Shown piece after piece: positions 1 to 12,321 of a DNA stretch of 64,000 nt. The notes beneath the pieces were generated by a model. It saw only the letters and a list, made by a program, of their open reading frames with translations. It was not told the origin of the DNA and did not search any database. Numbering within the stretch: position 1 is the stretch's first letter; every line of letters starts with the position of its first letter. The DNA comes from an uncultured Marinobacter sp. (GTDB taxonomy: Bacteria; Pseudomonadota; Gammaproteobacteria; Pseudomonadales; Oleiphilaceae): positions 1,116,001-1,180,000 of the forward strand of contig NZ_CAMYMK010000002.1 in NCBI RefSeq assembly GCF_947259545.1, written 5' to 3'. The translations under genes were made by a program, and so were the position numbers.

Positions 1-872
1 TGATCAAAGAACAGCGGCAGATAGTACTCGATGCCCGGAGGCGTGATGCCATGGCTGACATCCTGGTAAATCGGCGCGTCCTTGTCGGCGTTGGGGAAGT
101 GCTCAAACCAGCGGTTGCGAAAGCCTGAACGAGCCTCTTTGTTCCACGGGAATTCGTTGGCCGGCAGCAGCTCGATCTTGTCGATTCGATCGATGGAACG
201 CTGGGTTTCCGGATCGAAGGTGCGCAGGGTTTCAATTTCGTCATCGAAAAGGTCGATCCGGTACGGTTGCGTTGCACCCATCGGAAAAATATCCAGAATC
301 GCGCCGCGGACGGCGTACTCGCCGTGTTCGTAGACGTTCTCGGTGTGGCGGTAGCCGGCAGATTCCAGTTGCAGGCGCCAGTCGTCTATGTCCAGTGTTT
401 GGCCTACCTCCAGCAGTAAGGTATTGCCCTGCAGGTAATGGGCCGGCGGCAGGCGGTGCATCAGGGTGCGCGCCGGGACTACCAGCACCCCGTGCCAGGT
501 CGAAGGCAAGCGGTGCAGGGTGCGGATCCGACGGGAGGTAATATCCTGGTGCGGCGAAAACAGGTCATAGGGGAGCGTTTCCCAGTCCGGGAGAGACAAC
601 AGTTCAAGCCCGCTGCTGGTGATTGTCGTGCCGTCTTCTTCCGCGGGCAGGCCAAGGTAAAAGCGCATGGACTGTTCCAGGCGAATGGCCTCATCAGTGC
701 TGCGGGTAATAACCAGTGTCAGGCCCTGATGCCGGTTCGCGCTCTCACAAATGGCCAGCGCATCGCTGCTGCCGTGCAATTGGCCCCATGTGCGATGGTC
801 GGCCGGCTTCGCCGGAAATTCCGGCGCCACCAGGGCAGGGCGGGAGCGTAGTGAGGATGCACCGTCAGTCAT
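1..872 (-). CDS. mfd: Transcription-repair coupling factor Mfd, N-terminal part (cut by window edge)
   Basis: The reverse strand reads open from an ATG at 872 to the window edge, giving about 290 residues. It matches the N-terminal UvrB-homology module of Mfd, the ATP-dependent translocase that removes stalled RNA polymerase and recruits UvrA to lesions. Visible Mfd-like stretches include LPDWETLPYDLFSPHQD near residue 95, YEHGEYAVRGAILDIFP near residue 185, and an RIDLFDDEIETLR segment just after it. The RNA-polymerase-binding and helicase domains would lie outside the window. It is divergent from gap, the same neighbour it has in Pseudomonas. The product is clear; only the C-terminal part is unseen. 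Confidence 0.93.
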   Translation of the reverse strand, partial: MTDGASSLRSRPALVAPEFPAKPADHRTWGQLHGSSDALAICESANRHQGLTLVITRSTDEAIRLEQSMRFYLGLPAEEDGTTITSSGLELLSLPDWETLPYDLFSPHQDITSRRIRTLHRLPSTWHGVLVVPARTLMHRLPPAHYLQGNTLLLEVGQTLDIDDWRLQLESAGYRHTENVYEHGEYAVRGAILDIFPMGATQPYRIDLFDDEIETLRTFDPETQRSIDRIDKIELLPANEFPWNKEARSGFRNRWFEHFPNADKDAPIYQDVSHGITPPGIEYYLPLFFD

Positions 873-969
873 GGGTGTTTGTCTTCTCCTGCAGTTGAAG
901 TCCGGGGCGGCGAGGCGCGTATTCTACCGGTCGCAGGGGTGGCTGTCATGGTTGGGGTGTCGGCAGTAT

Positions 970-998
970 TTGCGGTCTGGCCTTTTAAATTGGATAAT
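970..998 (+). promoter_or_regulatory. Candidate sigma-70 promoter of gap
   Basis: TTGCGG (970-975) and GATAAT (993-998) are separated by 17 bases and lie about 45 bases before the gap GTG start. The spacing is ideal and four of six bases fit in each box. This is a prediction by eye. Confidence 0.4.
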
Positions 999-1040
999 AT
1001 GCGCCCAACTTTTCCAAGTGCCAACTGCAGAGGTTCAAGC

Positions 1041-2510
1041 GTGAGTCACGAACAGATCAACCAACACCTGTCTAACTGGACCGAGAGAGAATCCACTGCG
1101 GAAGCCATGATTCCGCTGATCGGCCGTCTATACCGCAAGAATAATGTGGTCACCTCCGTATACGGTCGCGCCATCATCAATCAGTCAGTTATCGGAATTA
1201 TTCGTGCTCACCGCTTTGTCCGTCAGGTGGAGGACAGCGAGCTGTCCGTTCACGATACCCTGCCAATCCTGCAGGCCATGGACAAGATGGACCTGGGGCG
1301 CGCCCATGTGGATATCGGCAAGCTGGCGGTTAAATTCAAAGCCGAGGGCGGCTCGCTGGAAGAGTTTCTCAATCGCGAGATAGGTCCGATTGTGGGGCAG
1401 TTTGCCACCCAGTCAGAGGAAGATGCCGAAAACGATACCAAAGATGTGGTCCTGTATGGTTTCGGCCGCATCGGTCGTCTGTTGGCCCGTATCCTGATCG
1501 AGAAAGCCGGGGGCGGTAACAACCTGCGCCTGCGTGCGATCGTTGTGCGTCAGGGCGGTGCCGAGCACGACCTGGAGAAGCGTGCCAGCCTGTTGCGTCG
1601 CGACTCTGTCCATGGTCCCTTCGACGGCACCATCACTGTCGACGAAAAAGAGTCCGCCCTGATTGCCAATGGCAACTACATCAAGGTGATCTACTCAGAT
1701 GGTCCGGACAAGGTGGACTACACCCAGTACGGCATCAACAATGCCATCGTCGTGGATAACACTGGTAAATGGCGCGATGAGGAAGGGCTTGGTCTGCACC
1801 TGAAATCGAAGGGTGTGAGTCGCGTCATTCTGACCGCGCCGGGTAAAGGTGATATCAAGAACATCGTATACGGCATCAACAACGACTGGATCACCTACGA
1901 GGACAAGATCCTGTCGGCGGCTTCCTGTACCACCAATGCCATTACTCCGGTCCTGAAAGCGATCAACGATGAATTCGGTATCGAGGACGGCCACGTTGAG
2001 ACGGTCCATTCCTACACCAACGACCAGAATCTGATCGACAACTACCACAAAGGCAGCCGTCGTGGCCGCAGCGCGGCACTGAACATGGTTATCACCGAAA
2101 CCGGTGCTGCCAAGGCAGTTGCCAAGGCTCTGCCGGAGCTGAAAGGCAAGCTGAGCGGGAACGCTATCCGTGTTCCGACGCCGAACGTGTCCATGGCCAT
2201 CCTGAACCTCAACCTGAAGACGGATGTAAGTGTAGACAGCGTTAACGACTACCTGCGCGAGATGGCACTGCACTCCGAGTTGCAGAAGCAGATCGACTTC
2301 GTCAATTCTCCGGAGGTCGTGTCCACAGACTTTGTTGGATCGCGTCATGCCGGTATTGTTGATGCTCAGGCAACGATCGCCGGTGGCAAGCGTGTGATCC
2401 TTTACGTCTGGTACGACAACGAGTTTGGTTACAGCGCCCAGGTGGTTCGCTGCGTCAACCAGATGGCAGGTGTGACGTACCCGATCTTCCCGAAGCGTGC
2501 CCGCGACTGA
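1041..2510 (+). CDS. gap: Glyceraldehyde-3-phosphate dehydrogenase, long form
   Basis: NAD(P)-dependent oxidation of glyceraldehyde-3-phosphate to 1,3-bisphosphoglycerate, or the reverse in gluconeogenesis. I place the start at GTG 1041, with AGAGG at 1029-1033, giving 489 aa. A frame open further upstream to 879 has no family resemblance. The first ~135 residues are an extension not found in classical ~335-aa GAPDH but typical of the long Pseudomonas-type enzyme. The Rossmann motif GFGRIGR begins near residue 140. The catalytic cysteine is C296 in SAASCTTN, and the C-terminal motif DNEFGYS is present. It is divergent from mfd and followed by a strong terminator, so probably monocistronic. 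Which direction and cofactor it prefers cannot be read here. Confidence 0.95.
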   Translation: MSHEQINQHLSNWTERESTAEAMIPLIGRLYRKNNVVTSVYGRAIINQSVIGIIRAHRFVRQVEDSELSVHDTLPILQAMDKMDLGRAHVDIGKLAVKFKAEGGSLEEFLNREIGPIVGQFATQSEEDAENDTKDVVLYGFGRIGRLLARILIEKAGGGNNLRLRAIVVRQGGAEHDLEKRASLLRRDSVHGPFDGTITVDEKESALIANGNYIKVIYSDGPDKVDYTQYGINNAIVVDNTGKWRDEEGLGLHLKSKGVSRVILTAPGKGDIKNIVYGINNDWITYEDKILSAASCTTNAITPVLKAINDEFGIEDGHVETVHSYTNDQNLIDNYHKGSRRGRSAALNMVITETGAAKAVAKALPELKGKLSGNAIRVPTPNVSMAILNLNLKTDVSVDSVNDYLREMALHSELQKQIDFVNSPEVVSTDFVGSRHAGIVDAQATIAGGKRVILYVWYDNEFGYSAQVVRCVNQMAGVTYPIFPKRARD

Positions 2511-2580
2511 TACCTTGGTCGTAGATGGCCGGTTATTGCAAGGCGCCTGAGGCTGCTGACGCAATGCCAAATAAGTCAGA

Positions 2581-2615
2581 AACCCCGCCAGCTTATGCTG
2601 CCGGGGTTTCTTTTT
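2581..2615 (+). terminator. Rho-independent terminator of gap
   Basis: AACCCCG-CCAGC, loop TTAT, GCTG-CCGGGGTT forms a GC-rich hairpin followed by TTTCTTTTT. It ends the gap transcript about 75 bases after its stop and isolates it from the nqr operon. Confidence 0.85.
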
Positions 2616-4239
<1,624 letters not shown>

Positions 4240-4243
4240 TACG

Positions 4244-5449
4244 ATGGCAATCCGACAGTTTCTCGATGGCATCGAGCATCACTTTGAAAAAGGTGGCAAG
4301 TACGAGCGCTGGTACGCGCTGTATGAAGCCGTCGATACCATTTTCTATACGCCTGGCAGTGTAACCTCCACCACGGCTCACGTTCGTGACGGGGTTGACC
4401 TGAAGCGCATCATGATCACTGTGTGGTTGTGCACCTTCCCGGCCATGTTCTTCGGTATGTGGAACATCGGTTTCCAGGCCAACAGCTTCCTGGCTGAAAA
4501 TCCGGATGCCCTGATGGGTGACGGCGGCCTGCGTACGGCGTTTATCAGCGCGCTGGCGGGTAACAATGCCGCCAGTATCTGGGACAACTTTGTCTACGGT
4601 ATGGCGTACTTCCTGCCCATATACCTCGTGACTTTCGTCGTGGGTGGTTTCTGGGAAGTGCTGTTCGCCACTGTTCGTCGCCACGAAGTCAACGAAGGCT
4701 TCTTCGTGACCTCCGTATTGTTTGCCCTGATCTGCCCGCCGGATCTTCCGCTCTGGCAGGTGGCTTTGGGTATCACTTTCGGTGTGGTTATCGGTAAGGA
4801 AGTATTTGGCGGTACCGGCAAAAACTTCCTCAACCCGGCGCTTACCGGTCGAGCGTTCCTGTACTTCGCGTACCCGGCGCAGATCTCCGGTGATACCGTC
4901 TGGACCGCTGTGGATGGCTTCAGCGGCGCTACGGCGTTGAGCTGGGCTGCCAGTGGCGGTTTGGAAGCTCTTGAGGCGCAGATTGGTTGGATGTCCGCCT
5001 TCATGGGCACCATTCAGGGCTCCGTGGGTGAAACCTCCACGCTGGCAATTCTGATCGGTGGTCTTATCCTGCTGGTGATGAAAATTGCGTCCTACCGCAT
5101 TGTGGGGGGCGTCCTGATCGGCATGATCGCTATGACCCTGCTGCTGAACCTTATTGGTTCCGACACCAATCCGATGTTTGATGTGCCGGCACACTGGCAT
5201 CTGGTCATGGGCGGTTTTGCCTTTGGTATGATGTTCATGGCAACCGACCCGGTGTCCGCCGCCATGACCAATACGGGGCGCTGGTGTTTCGGTATCCTGG
5301 TGGGCGTGATGACGGTGCTGATTCGTGTCGTTAACCCGGCGTTCCCGGAAGGCATCATGCTGGCCATCCTGTTCGCCAACCTGTTCGCACCGCTGATGGA
5401 TCACTATGTGGTTCAGGCCAACATCAAACGGAGGCTTGCTCGTGGCTAA
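4244..5449 (+). CDS. nqrB: Na+-NQR subunit B, FMN- and riboflavin-binding membrane subunit
   Basis: Integral membrane subunit, 401 aa with about ten hydrophobic segments. It carries a covalent FMN on a threonine in the SGAT motif: here FSGATALS, threonine 230 (Thr236 in Vibrio cholerae). It belongs to the NqrB/RnfD family and forms part of the sodium path. The ApbE flavin transferase needed for the FMN linkage is encoded in the same operon. The last codons overlap the start of nqrC by 8 bases, which suggests translational coupling. Confidence 0.97.
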   Translation: MAIRQFLDGIEHHFEKGGKYERWYALYEAVDTIFYTPGSVTSTTAHVRDGVDLKRIMITVWLCTFPAMFFGMWNIGFQANSFLAENPDALMGDGGLRTAFISALAGNNAASIWDNFVYGMAYFLPIYLVTFVVGGFWEVLFATVRRHEVNEGFFVTSVLFALICPPDLPLWQVALGITFGVVIGKEVFGGTGKNFLNPALTGRAFLYFAYPAQISGDTVWTAVDGFSGATALSWAASGGLEALEAQIGWMSAFMGTIQGSVGETSTLAILIGGLILLVMKIASYRIVGGVLIGMIAMTLLLNLIGSDTNPMFDVPAHWHLVMGGFAFGMMFMATDPVSAAMTNTGRWCFGILVGVMTVLIRVVNPAFPEGIMLAILFANLFAPLMDHYVVQANIKRRLARG

Positions 5450-6245
5450 AGCTAAAGAAACCGTCTCCAGAACGCTGATTGTTGCCCTGGTACTGAGTAT
5501 TGTCTTCTCGGTAGTGGTGTCCACTGCCGCGGTGTCGCTCAGACCTGCTCAAATCAAGAACCAGAATCTGGATATCAAAACCAACATCCTGGCGGCTGCC
5601 GGCATGTTGCAGGAAGGTGCCGGCGCCGATGAAATCGAGGAGGAGTTCTCCCGTTTTGACGTGCGCCTGCTGGATCTGGACAGTGGGGATTACGTCGAGC
5701 CATCCGAGGTCGGCGTAGAGGATCCGATGAAGTACGATATGTACAAAGCGGCCTCTGATCCTGCCATGTCCACCGACATTCCGTCGTCGGAAGACAAGGC
5801 GGGTATCAAGCGCCGTCCGAACGTGGCCAAGATCTACACGCTCTCCGAAAATGGTGAACTGAAGCGTGTGGTCCTGCCTGTGCACGGATACGGCCTCTGG
5901 TCTACCCTTTACGGCTTTGTCTCCCTGAAGGGTGACGCCAACACCATCGAAGGGCTCGGTTTCTACGCTCACGCAGAGACTCCCGGTCTTGGCGGCGAAG
6001 TGGACAACCCCCGCTGGAAAGGTCAGTGGGTCGGTAAGGAAGTCTACGGCGACAAGATGGAAGAGCCCCAGATTCGCCTGGTGAAAGGTGGCGTAAGCGC
6101 CGATGCTGCCAACAAGGAGCATAAGGTCGACGCGCTCTCCGGTGCGACCCTGACGAGCCGCGGTGTGGAACAGCTGGTTAATTACTGGATGAGTGACCGT
6201 GGCTATGCGCCGTTCCTGAAAAAACTTCGTGAAGGGGAGGTCTGA
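5442..6245 (+). CDS. nqrC: Na+-NQR subunit C, covalent-FMN subunit
   Basis: One-TM-anchored periplasmic subunit carrying the second covalent FMN. I place the start at GTG 5442, preceded by GGAGG at 5430-5434. This overlaps the end of nqrB by 8 bases and gives 267 aa. An N-terminal membrane anchor spans about residues 9-29 ([20 protein letters not shown]). The flavinylation motif is [10 protein letters not shown], with the acceptor threonine at 236 (Thr225 in V. cholerae). It stands between nqrB and nqrD as in all NQR operons. Confidence 0.96.
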   Translation: MAKAKETVSRTLIVALVLSIVFSVVVSTAAVSLRPAQIKNQNLDIKTNILAAAGMLQEGAGADEIEEEFSRFDVRLLDLDSGDYVEPSEVGVEDPMKYDMYKAASDPAMSTDIPSSEDKAGIKRRPNVAKIYTLSENGELKRVVLPVHGYGLWSTLYGFVSLKGDANTIEGLGFYAHAETPGLGGEVDNPRWKGQWVGKEVYGDKMEEPQIRLVKGGVSADAANKEHKVDALSGATLTSRGVEQLVNYWMSDRGYAPFLKKLREGEV

Positions 6246-6247
6246 TC

Positions 6248-6913
6248 ATGGCAGACGCTTCAGCCAAACAGGTTCTCTTCGAACCGATTTTCAGTAACAA
6301 CCCGATCGCGTTGCAGATTCTTGGCATCTGTTCCGCGCTGGCAGTAACGACCAGCATGAACGTTACGCTGGTTATGTGTATGGCGGTTATCGCGGTAACA
6401 GCCTTTTCCAACCTGGCGGTTTCCCTCGTGCGTGCCCAGATTCCGGGCAGTATCCGGATCATCGTTCAGATGACCATCATCGCATCGTTGGTTATTGTGG
6501 TTGACCAGATACTCAAGGCTTATGCCTACGAGATTTCCAAGCAGCTTTCGGTGTTTGTTGGTCTGATCATCACCAACTGTATCGTAATGGGGCGTGCGGA
6601 AGGCTTCGCCATGAAGAACGGCCCCTGGCTGAGCTTCCTGGATGGCGTTGGTAACGGCCTGGGCTACTCGGTGCTGCTGATTTTCGTGGCATTCTTCCGG
6701 GAGCTTCTGGGCGCCGGTTCACTGTTTGGTATCTCGCTGATGCCGGTAGTGAACGAAGGCGGCTGGTATGTGCCGAACGGCTTGTTGCTGCTGCCACCGA
6801 GCGCGTTCTTCATCATCGGTCTGGCGATCTGGGGCCTGCGTACCTGGAAGCCGGAACAGGTGGAAGAGCCTGACTACAAAATGTCTCGCCATACCGCCAA
6901 GGAGGCCTTCTGA
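6248..6913 (+). CDS. nqrD: Na+-NQR subunit D
   Basis: Integral membrane subunit of 221 aa with six hydrophobic segments, paralogous to NqrE and to RnfE/A. Together with NqrE it forms a pseudo-symmetric pair that holds an Fe centre between conserved cysteines. Candidate cysteines are seen in the first helix (LGICSALAV) and in [11 protein letters not shown]. The stop codon overlaps the nqrE start (TGATG at 6911-6915). Confidence 0.96.
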   Translation: MADASAKQVLFEPIFSNNPIALQILGICSALAVTTSMNVTLVMCMAVIAVTAFSNLAVSLVRAQIPGSIRIIVQMTIIASLVIVVDQILKAYAYEISKQLSVFVGLIITNCIVMGRAEGFAMKNGPWLSFLDGVGNGLGYSVLLIFVAFFRELLGAGSLFGISLMPVVNEGGWYVPNGLLLLPPSAFFIIGLAIWGLRTWKPEQVEEPDYKMSRHTAKEAF

Positions 6914-7521
6914 TGGAACATTATATTAGTTTGATTCTGAAGGCCGTTTTTGTTGAAAACATGGCTCTGGCCTTCTTCCTGGGGATGTGTACCTTCCTGG
7001 CGATCTCCAAGAAAATCGAGGCGGCTGTCGGTCTCGGTATTGCCGTGGTGGTGGTGCTTACGGTAACCGTGCCGGTGAACAACCTGTTGTATAACAGCAT
7101 TCTCCGTGAAGGCGCGCTTGACTGGGCAGGTCTCCCCAATGTTGACCTGAGTTTTCTCGGCCTGTTGACCTATATCGGCGTTATCGCGGCGATTGTCCAG
7201 ATCATGGAAATGGTATTGGACAAATACATCCCCGCGCTATACGCCGCACTGGGCGTGTTCCTGCCGCTGATTACGGTGAACTGCGCCATCCTCGGTGCGT
7301 CGCTGTTCATGGTTGAGCGGGACTACACATTTGGTGAGAGTGTGGTGTACGGCTTTGGTGCCGGTTTGGGCTGGGCTCTGGCCATAGTTGCCCTGGCTGG
7401 TATCCGTGAGAAACTGAAATACAGTGACGTGCCGGACGGATTGCGTGGGCTTGGTATCACCTTCATTACTGTTGGTTTGATGTCCCTGGGCTTCATGTCA
7501 TTCTCCGGTATTTCACTGTAA
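6913..7521 (+). CDS. nqrE: Na+-NQR subunit E
   Basis: Integral membrane subunit of 202 aa, paralogue of NqrD with inverted topology. It contains the paired cysteine segments typical of the family ([13 protein letters not shown] and [13 protein letters not shown]), which with NqrD hold the intramembrane iron centre. Translation is coupled to nqrD by a one-base overlap. NqrM, encoded downstream, is known as the factor that delivers this iron. Confidence 0.96.
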   Translation: MEHYISLILKAVFVENMALAFFLGMCTFLAISKKIEAAVGLGIAVVVVLTVTVPVNNLLYNSILREGALDWAGLPNVDLSFLGLLTYIGVIAAIVQIMEMVLDKYIPALYAALGVFLPLITVNCAILGASLFMVERDYTFGESVVYGFGAGLGWALAIVALAGIREKLKYSDVPDGLRGLGITFITVGLMSLGFMSFSGISL

Positions 7522-7558
7522 TCAACCCGGTGATTCGGTTTAACGAAAAGGCGAGACC

Positions 7559-8785
7559 ATGAGTACAGAAATTATTCTCGGCGTGGTCATGTTCACCGTT
7601 ATCGTACTGGCTCTGGTCGCGATCATCCTCGCGGCCCGTTCCAAGCTGGTAAGCACCGGTGATGTGACTATCGAAATCAATGACGACCCGGAACACTCCC
7701 TGACCACAGAAGCGGGTGGCAAGCTCCTGGGTACGTTGGCAAACAACGGCATTTTCCTGTCATCTGCCTGTGGTGGTGGCGGTACCTGTGCCCAGTGTAA
7801 GTGTAAGGTTCTGGAAGGCGGCGGCGCGATGCTGCCAACGGAAAAGACCCATTTCACCAACCGTGAAGAGAAAGAAGGCTGGCGCTTGTCCTGCCAGGTT
7901 CCTGTCAAGCAGGACATGAAGGTGGAAGTGCCGGAAGAATTCTTCGGCGTCAAGAAGTGGGAGTGCGAGGTTATCTCCAACCACAACGTGGCGACTTTCA
8001 TCAAGGAACTGGTATTGAAGCTGCCTGAAGGCGAGGAAGTGGACTTCCGTGCCGGTGGTTACGTCCAGTTGGAGTGTCCTCCCTACGAGATCGATTTCAA
8101 GGACTTCGATATCGAGGAAGAGTTCCACGAAGACTGGGACAAGCACAATATCTGGCGTTACAAGGCGGTTAACAAGGAAGAGACTATTCGCGCCTATTCC
8201 ATGGCGAACTATCCGGAAGAGAAGGGTGTGCTCAAATTCAACATCCGTATCGCCACGCCACCTCCTGGCACGGATTATCCGCCGGGCATCATGTCGAGCT
8301 ACGTGTTCGACCTGAAGCCGGGTGACAAGGTGACCGTGATGGGGCCGTTTGGTGAGTTCTTCGCCAAGAAGACCGACGCCGAAATGGTGTTCATTGGTGG
8401 TGGTGCTGGTATGGCACCGATGCGCTCCCATATTTTTGATCAGCTCAAGCGCCTGAACTCCAAGCGCAAGATCAGCTTCTGGTACGGTGCCCGGAGTGTC
8501 CGCGAGATGTTCTACGTGGAAGACTTTGACGGTCTGGCCGAAGAGAATGACAATTTCGAGTGGCACGTGGCATTGTCAGATGCACTGCCCGAGGACAACT
8601 GGGAAGGCCCTACCGGGTTCATCCACAATGTGTTGTACGACAACTATCTGAAGGACCACCCTGCGCCTGAGGACTGTGAGTACTACATGTGTGGGCCCCC
8701 CATCATGAACGCGTCTGTGATCAAGATGCTGAAGGATCTTGGTGTCGAGGACGAGAACATCATGCTGGATGACTTCGGAGGTTAA
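7559..8785 (+). CDS. nqrF: Na+-NQR subunit F, NADH-oxidising subunit
   Basis: Entry point for electrons from NADH. There is an N-terminal membrane anchor (about residues 3-25), then a [2Fe-2S] ferredoxin domain with cysteines 71, 77, 80 and 112 ([10 protein letters not shown] ... SC), equivalent to 70/76/79/111 in V. cholerae. The FAD-binding motif RAYSMANYP and an NADH-binding Rossmann half ([19 protein letters not shown]) follow. Length is 408 aa, normal for the family. It is separated from nqrE by 37 bases and preceded by a purine-rich ribosome site. Confidence 0.97.
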   Translation: MSTEIILGVVMFTVIVLALVAIILAARSKLVSTGDVTIEINDDPEHSLTTEAGGKLLGTLANNGIFLSSACGGGGTCAQCKCKVLEGGGAMLPTEKTHFTNREEKEGWRLSCQVPVKQDMKVEVPEEFFGVKKWECEVISNHNVATFIKELVLKLPEGEEVDFRAGGYVQLECPPYEIDFKDFDIEEEFHEDWDKHNIWRYKAVNKEETIRAYSMANYPEEKGVLKFNIRIATPPPGTDYPPGIMSSYVFDLKPGDKVTVMGPFGEFFAKKTDAEMVFIGGGAGMAPMRSHIFDQLKRLNSKRKISFWYGARSVREMFYVEDFDGLAEENDNFEWHVALSDALPEDNWEGPTGFIHNVLYDNYLKDHPAPEDCEYYMCGPPIMNASVIKMLKDLGVEDENIMLDDFGG

Positions 8786-8794
8786 TCTACCAAG

Positions 8795-9844
8795 ATGACA
8801 TCCCGCATGTTCAGGCCCGTCAGGGCGGCAATACTCAGCGTCTTCATGGCGCTGGGTGTTGCCGCGCTGGCGGGTTGTTCGTTTGAGCCCGAAGAAAAAG
8901 TCTGGGAAATTGCCGGCCCGGTGTTTGGCACCCAGTACCATATCAACGTCGTATTGACTGACAATGAGTCCCGCCTTGAAACTCTGGGAAGTGGCATTGA
9001 GCAGGTTCTTGAAGATGTGGATGCGTCCATGTCCACCTGGCGAGAGGATTCAGAGCTTTCCCAGCTCAATCGTCGGGAAGATCAGTCGAATTGGATTGAG
9101 CTCTCGGAGCCGCTTTACGAAGTACTCGCCACGGCGACGCAGGTATCCAGTCTTACCAATGGGGCCTTCGACGTCACTATTGGGCCGGTTGTTAACCTCT
9201 GGGGGTTCGGGCCCGAAGCCAGACCGGACATGGTCCCTGAAGAGGGGGAACTTAAGTCAAGGCTTGATGCCACAGGTTATGAGAACATTGAGCTGAGGCC
9301 TGATCCGCCGGCATTCAGAAGCCATCGTCGTCAGTACATTGACTTGTCGGCGATTGCCAAAGGTTATGGCGTGGATGCTGTTGCCCGTTATCTTGAAGAG
9401 GCCGGCGTGGACGCGTATCTGGTCGAGATCGGTGGCGAAGTTCGCGTTAACGGTCGCAAACCCAATGGCGATGCCTGGCGTCTGGCCATTGAGCAGCCGG
9501 TGTCCGAACGTCGTCAGATCAATCGTGTCGTCGCGCTGGATCAGCAGGCGATGGCGACATCCGGGGACTATCGTAACTATTACGAATCGGAAGGACGTCG
9601 TTATTCACATACAATTGACCCTGAGACCGGCAAGCCGATTCGTCACAATCTTGCTTCGGTGACGGTAATAGCAGACAGCACCATGCTGGCCGATGCGCTG
9701 GCAACCGGTTTCAACGTTATGGGGTATGAGCGGGCACAAGCGCTGGCTACCCGTGAAAACATAGCGGCTTATTTCATCGTGCGTAGTGATGACGGGTTTG
9801 AGACTCATTACACGCCTGCATTCACTGCGTACCTTACAGACTAG
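8795..9844 (+). CDS. apbE: FAD:protein FMN transferase (ApbE), lipoprotein
   Basis: Transfers FMN from FAD to threonine in the S-G-A-T motifs of NqrB and NqrC. The protein has 349 aa, with a lipoprotein signal ending in LAALAGC (lipobox near residue 28), so it is expected on the periplasmic side. Family stretches include FGTQYHINV near residue 50, IGPVVNLWGFGP, DLSAIAKGYGVD and a late segment YSHTIDPETGKP. It begins 9 bases after nqrF and sits in the nqr operon, which fits its role in making the two covalent flavins. Confidence 0.95.
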   Translation: MTSRMFRPVRAAILSVFMALGVAALAGCSFEPEEKVWEIAGPVFGTQYHINVVLTDNESRLETLGSGIEQVLEDVDASMSTWREDSELSQLNRREDQSNWIELSEPLYEVLATATQVSSLTNGAFDVTIGPVVNLWGFGPEARPDMVPEEGELKSRLDATGYENIELRPDPPAFRSHRRQYIDLSAIAKGYGVDAVARYLEEAGVDAYLVEIGGEVRVNGRKPNGDAWRLAIEQPVSERRQINRVVALDQQAMATSGDYRNYYESEGRRYSHTIDPETGKPIRHNLASVTVIADSTMLADALATGFNVMGYERAQALATRENIAAYFIVRSDDGFETHYTPAFTAYLTD

Positions 9845-9854
9845 GGGAGGGCTT

Positions 9855-10094
9855 ATGGGTACCTTTCTGTTGGTTCTACTGATTGTTTCCGTGCTGGTCG
9901 CTGCCATGTCGATCGGTGTTATTTTCGGCCGCAAGCCGATCAGCGGTACCTGTGGCGGTATTGGCGCCCTGGGTATCAGCAAGTCTTGTGATATTTGTGG
10001 CGGTAATACGCAAAAGTGTGAAGAAGAGAACGAGCGCCTTGCCAACGAGGGCAAGACGGCGGACGAACTGAGTTACGACGCCACCAGGAAATAA
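9855..10094 (+). CDS. nqrM: NqrM, Na+-NQR maturation factor
   Basis: A small membrane protein of 79 aa with one N-terminal transmembrane helix (about residues 4-24) and four cysteines at 33, 45, 48 and 55 (GTC, SCDIC, KC). This matches NqrM (DUF539), which is needed to insert iron between NqrD and NqrE. The start ATG 9855 follows GGGAGG at 9845-9850; a longer upstream frame overlaps apbE and is not supported. It is the last gene of the nqr operon. Confidence 0.92.
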   Translation: MGTFLLVLLIVSVLVAAMSIGVIFGRKPISGTCGGIGALGISKSCDICGGNTQKCEEENERLANEGKTADELSYDATRK

Positions 10095-10135
10095 ATAACA
10101 ACACTTCACGACGTAGATAAGGAGTCACTGCACGC

Positions 10136-11527
10136 ATGGCAGAACATCATTACGACGTCGTCGTTATCGGCGCTGGTCCTTCCGGAGAAGGCGCAGCGAT
10201 GAATGCGACGAAACACGGCAAACGTGTCGCGATCATCGAAGACAAGCCCACCGTTGGTGGTAACTGCACGCACTGGGGGACCATCCCTTCCAAAGCACTG
10301 CGCCACTCAGTCAAACAGATCATCACCTTCAACACCAACCAGATGTTCCGGGACATTGGAGAACCCCGCTGGTTTTCTTTTCCCCGCGTTCTTCAGAACG
10401 CCCAGAAGGTGATCGACAAGCAGGTCAAACTGAGAACCCAGTTTTATGCCCGTAACCGGGTCGACCTGATCAACGGTCGCGCTTCCTTCCTGGACGAGCA
10501 CCGTATTGAGGTTCGCGGCAGCAAATCCGTTGAGACGTTGCACTTCAAGCAGGCGATTATTGCTACTGGTTCCAGGCCCTATCTGCCGCCGGATGTGAAC
10601 TTCCGTCACCACAGGATTTACAACTCCGATACCATCCTGAACCTGTCTCATACCCCCCGTACACTGATTATCTATGGTGCCGGGGTAATCGGTTCGGAAT
10701 ATGCCTCCATCTTTGCCGGTCTGGGTGTGAAGGTTGATCTGATCAACCCGGGCAGCCGCCTGCTGACGTTCCTGGATGATGAGATTTCAGACGCCCTGAG
10801 TTACCACCTGCGCAACAATGGGGTGCTGGTCCGTCACAACGAGGAATACGAGTCGGTTGATGGCGATGATCACGGGGTGGTGCTGTCGCTGAAGTCTGGC
10901 AAGAAAATCCGGGCCGATGCGTTCCTGTGGTGCAATGGCCGTAGCGGTAATACAGAGAAGCTGGGCCTCGATAACGTCGGGTTGGTCCCCAACGGCCGCG
11001 GTCAGCTGGCGGTGGACGAACACTACCGTACGGAAGTGGATACTATCTACGCTGCTGGCGATGTGATTGGCTGGCCCAGCCTGGCCAGTGCCGCTTACGA
11101 CCAGGGCCGCTCGGCGTCGTCCGATATCCTGCACGACGAATATTTCCGCTTTGTGTCGGACGTGCCGACCGGTATCTACACGATTCCCGAGATCAGCTCC
11201 GTGGGCAAGACCGAGCGTGAGCTGACCGAAGCCAAGGTGCCTTACGAAGTGGGCCAGGCGTTCTTCAAGGATCTGGCCCGCGCCCAGATCACTCGAGAAG
11301 CCGTGGGAATGTTGAAAATCCTGTTCCACCGGGAAACCCGTGAGATTCTGGGTATCCATTGCTTCGGTGACCAGGCGGCCGAGATCGTCCACATCGGACA
11401 GGCCATCATGAATCAGGAAGGCGAAGCCAATTCCCTGAACTACTTCATCAACACGACCTTCAACTACCCGACCATGGCAGAAGCCTACCGGGTAGCGGCG
11501 TTGAACGGGCTGAACCGGATTTTCTAA
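10136..11527 (+). CDS. sthA: Soluble pyridine nucleotide transhydrogenase
   Basis: FAD enzyme of 463 aa that transfers hydride between NADPH and NAD+, generally draining excess NADPH. The FAD motif [10 protein letters not shown] lies at the N-terminus and an NAD(P) motif [13 protein letters not shown] near residue 180. In [13 protein letters not shown] the first redox cysteine (C44) is kept but the second position is Thr49. That loss separates SthA from disulfide reductases such as lipoamide dehydrogenase. An AAGDVIG segment sits near residue 305. The gene starts 41 bases after nqrM, and its end overlaps the convergent phosphodiesterase by 4 bases. Proximity to NQR ties NADH oxidation and NADPH balance together. 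Confidence 0.95.
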   Translation: MAEHHYDVVVIGAGPSGEGAAMNATKHGKRVAIIEDKPTVGGNCTHWGTIPSKALRHSVKQIITFNTNQMFRDIGEPRWFSFPRVLQNAQKVIDKQVKLRTQFYARNRVDLINGRASFLDEHRIEVRGSKSVETLHFKQAIIATGSRPYLPPDVNFRHHRIYNSDTILNLSHTPRTLIIYGAGVIGSEYASIFAGLGVKVDLINPGSRLLTFLDDEISDALSYHLRNNGVLVRHNEEYESVDGDDHGVVLSLKSGKKIRADAFLWCNGRSGNTEKLGLDNVGLVPNGRGQLAVDEHYRTEVDTIYAAGDVIGWPSLASAAYDQGRSASSDILHDEYFRFVSDVPTGIYTIPEISSVGKTERELTEAKVPYEVGQAFFKDLARAQITREAVGMLKILFHRETREILGIHCFGDQAAEIVHIGQAIMNQEGEANSLNYFINTTFNYPTMAEAYRVAALNGLNRIF

Positions 11528-12321
11528 TCCGTGGATACAGCGGTGTCTTCAGTCGCGCTCTGGAGCGTTTTGCTGTTGGGCAGGCTGAGGACCGAGTTCG
11601 CGCGGTTATCGAAATACATGCGGGTACTGGTGGGGAAGTCGGAGATGATACTATCCACGCCAAGCTTCTCCAGTTCCAGCATGTCGTGAATTCGGTTCAC
11701 GGTCCACGCCGATACGTGCATGCCCCGGCGATGGGCGTCGTCCACTACGGCTTTTGAGCAGATTTTCCAGTTCACGCAGAGGAACTGGCAATGAAGTCGT
11801 GAGGCAACATTGACTGGCCGGGGAAACTTGCGCTCGGCCACCAGGCCAATGCGGATGTTCTTGTCCCGCCTCCGAATCTGCTGCAGGAACCACACATCCG
11901 CCGAGGTCACGGTGACCCGGAAATGCAGTTCCCGGCGTTGAATGATTTCCGTCAGGCGGTTACAGAGGATGTTCAACCGTTGTCGATTGTCCTTCTTGAC
12001 CTCCAGCTGCAGGTGTTCGAGATCAGCAAACTCATCCAGCAGGGTTTCCAGGCTGGGTATTCCGACTTTTCTTGACCAGGGCGTCGCGTTCCTCCGTGCG
12101 TCCATTCCTGCCAGTTCGTCGGCGGTATAGCTGGCGACAGCGCCTTTGCTGTCGGTGGTGCGATCCACCGACAGGTCATGGATGATCACCGGCTTACCAT
12201 CTTTTGACAGAACCAGATCCAGTTCGAAGTGGCGAATGCCGTGCCGGTAGGCATGGGTAAATCCGGCGAGTGTATTTTCCGGGGCTTCTCCCTTGGCCCC
12301 ACGGTGTCCGTAGACAATCAT
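11524..12321 (-). CDS. Glycerophosphodiester phosphodiesterase
   Basis: Hydrolyses glycerophosphodiesters to glycerol-3-phosphate and an alcohol. The chosen start ATG 12321 gives 265 aa beginning [17 protein letters not shown], which holds the family's catalytic HR and EN(T) residues. The next blocks are [19 protein letters not shown], with acidic and histidine ligands, and ISDFPTS near the end. No signal peptide is seen, so it is likely cytosolic and UgpQ-like. The ATG overlaps the stop of the upstream aldolase gene (4 bases), indicating coupling. The same gene lies beside sth in Pseudomonas. Confidence 0.9.
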   Translation of the reverse strand: MIVYGHRGAKGEAPENTLAGFTHAYRHGIRHFELDLVLSKDGKPVIIHDLSVDRTTDSKGAVASYTADELAGMDARRNATPWSRKVGIPSLETLLDEFADLEHLQLEVKKDNRQRLNILCNRLTEIIQRRELHFRVTVTSADVWFLQQIRRRDKNIRIGLVAERKFPRPVNVASRLHCQFLCVNWKICSKAVVDDAHRRGMHVSAWTVNRIHDMLELEKLGVDSIISDFPTSTRMYFDNRANSVLSLPNSKTLQSATEDTAVSTD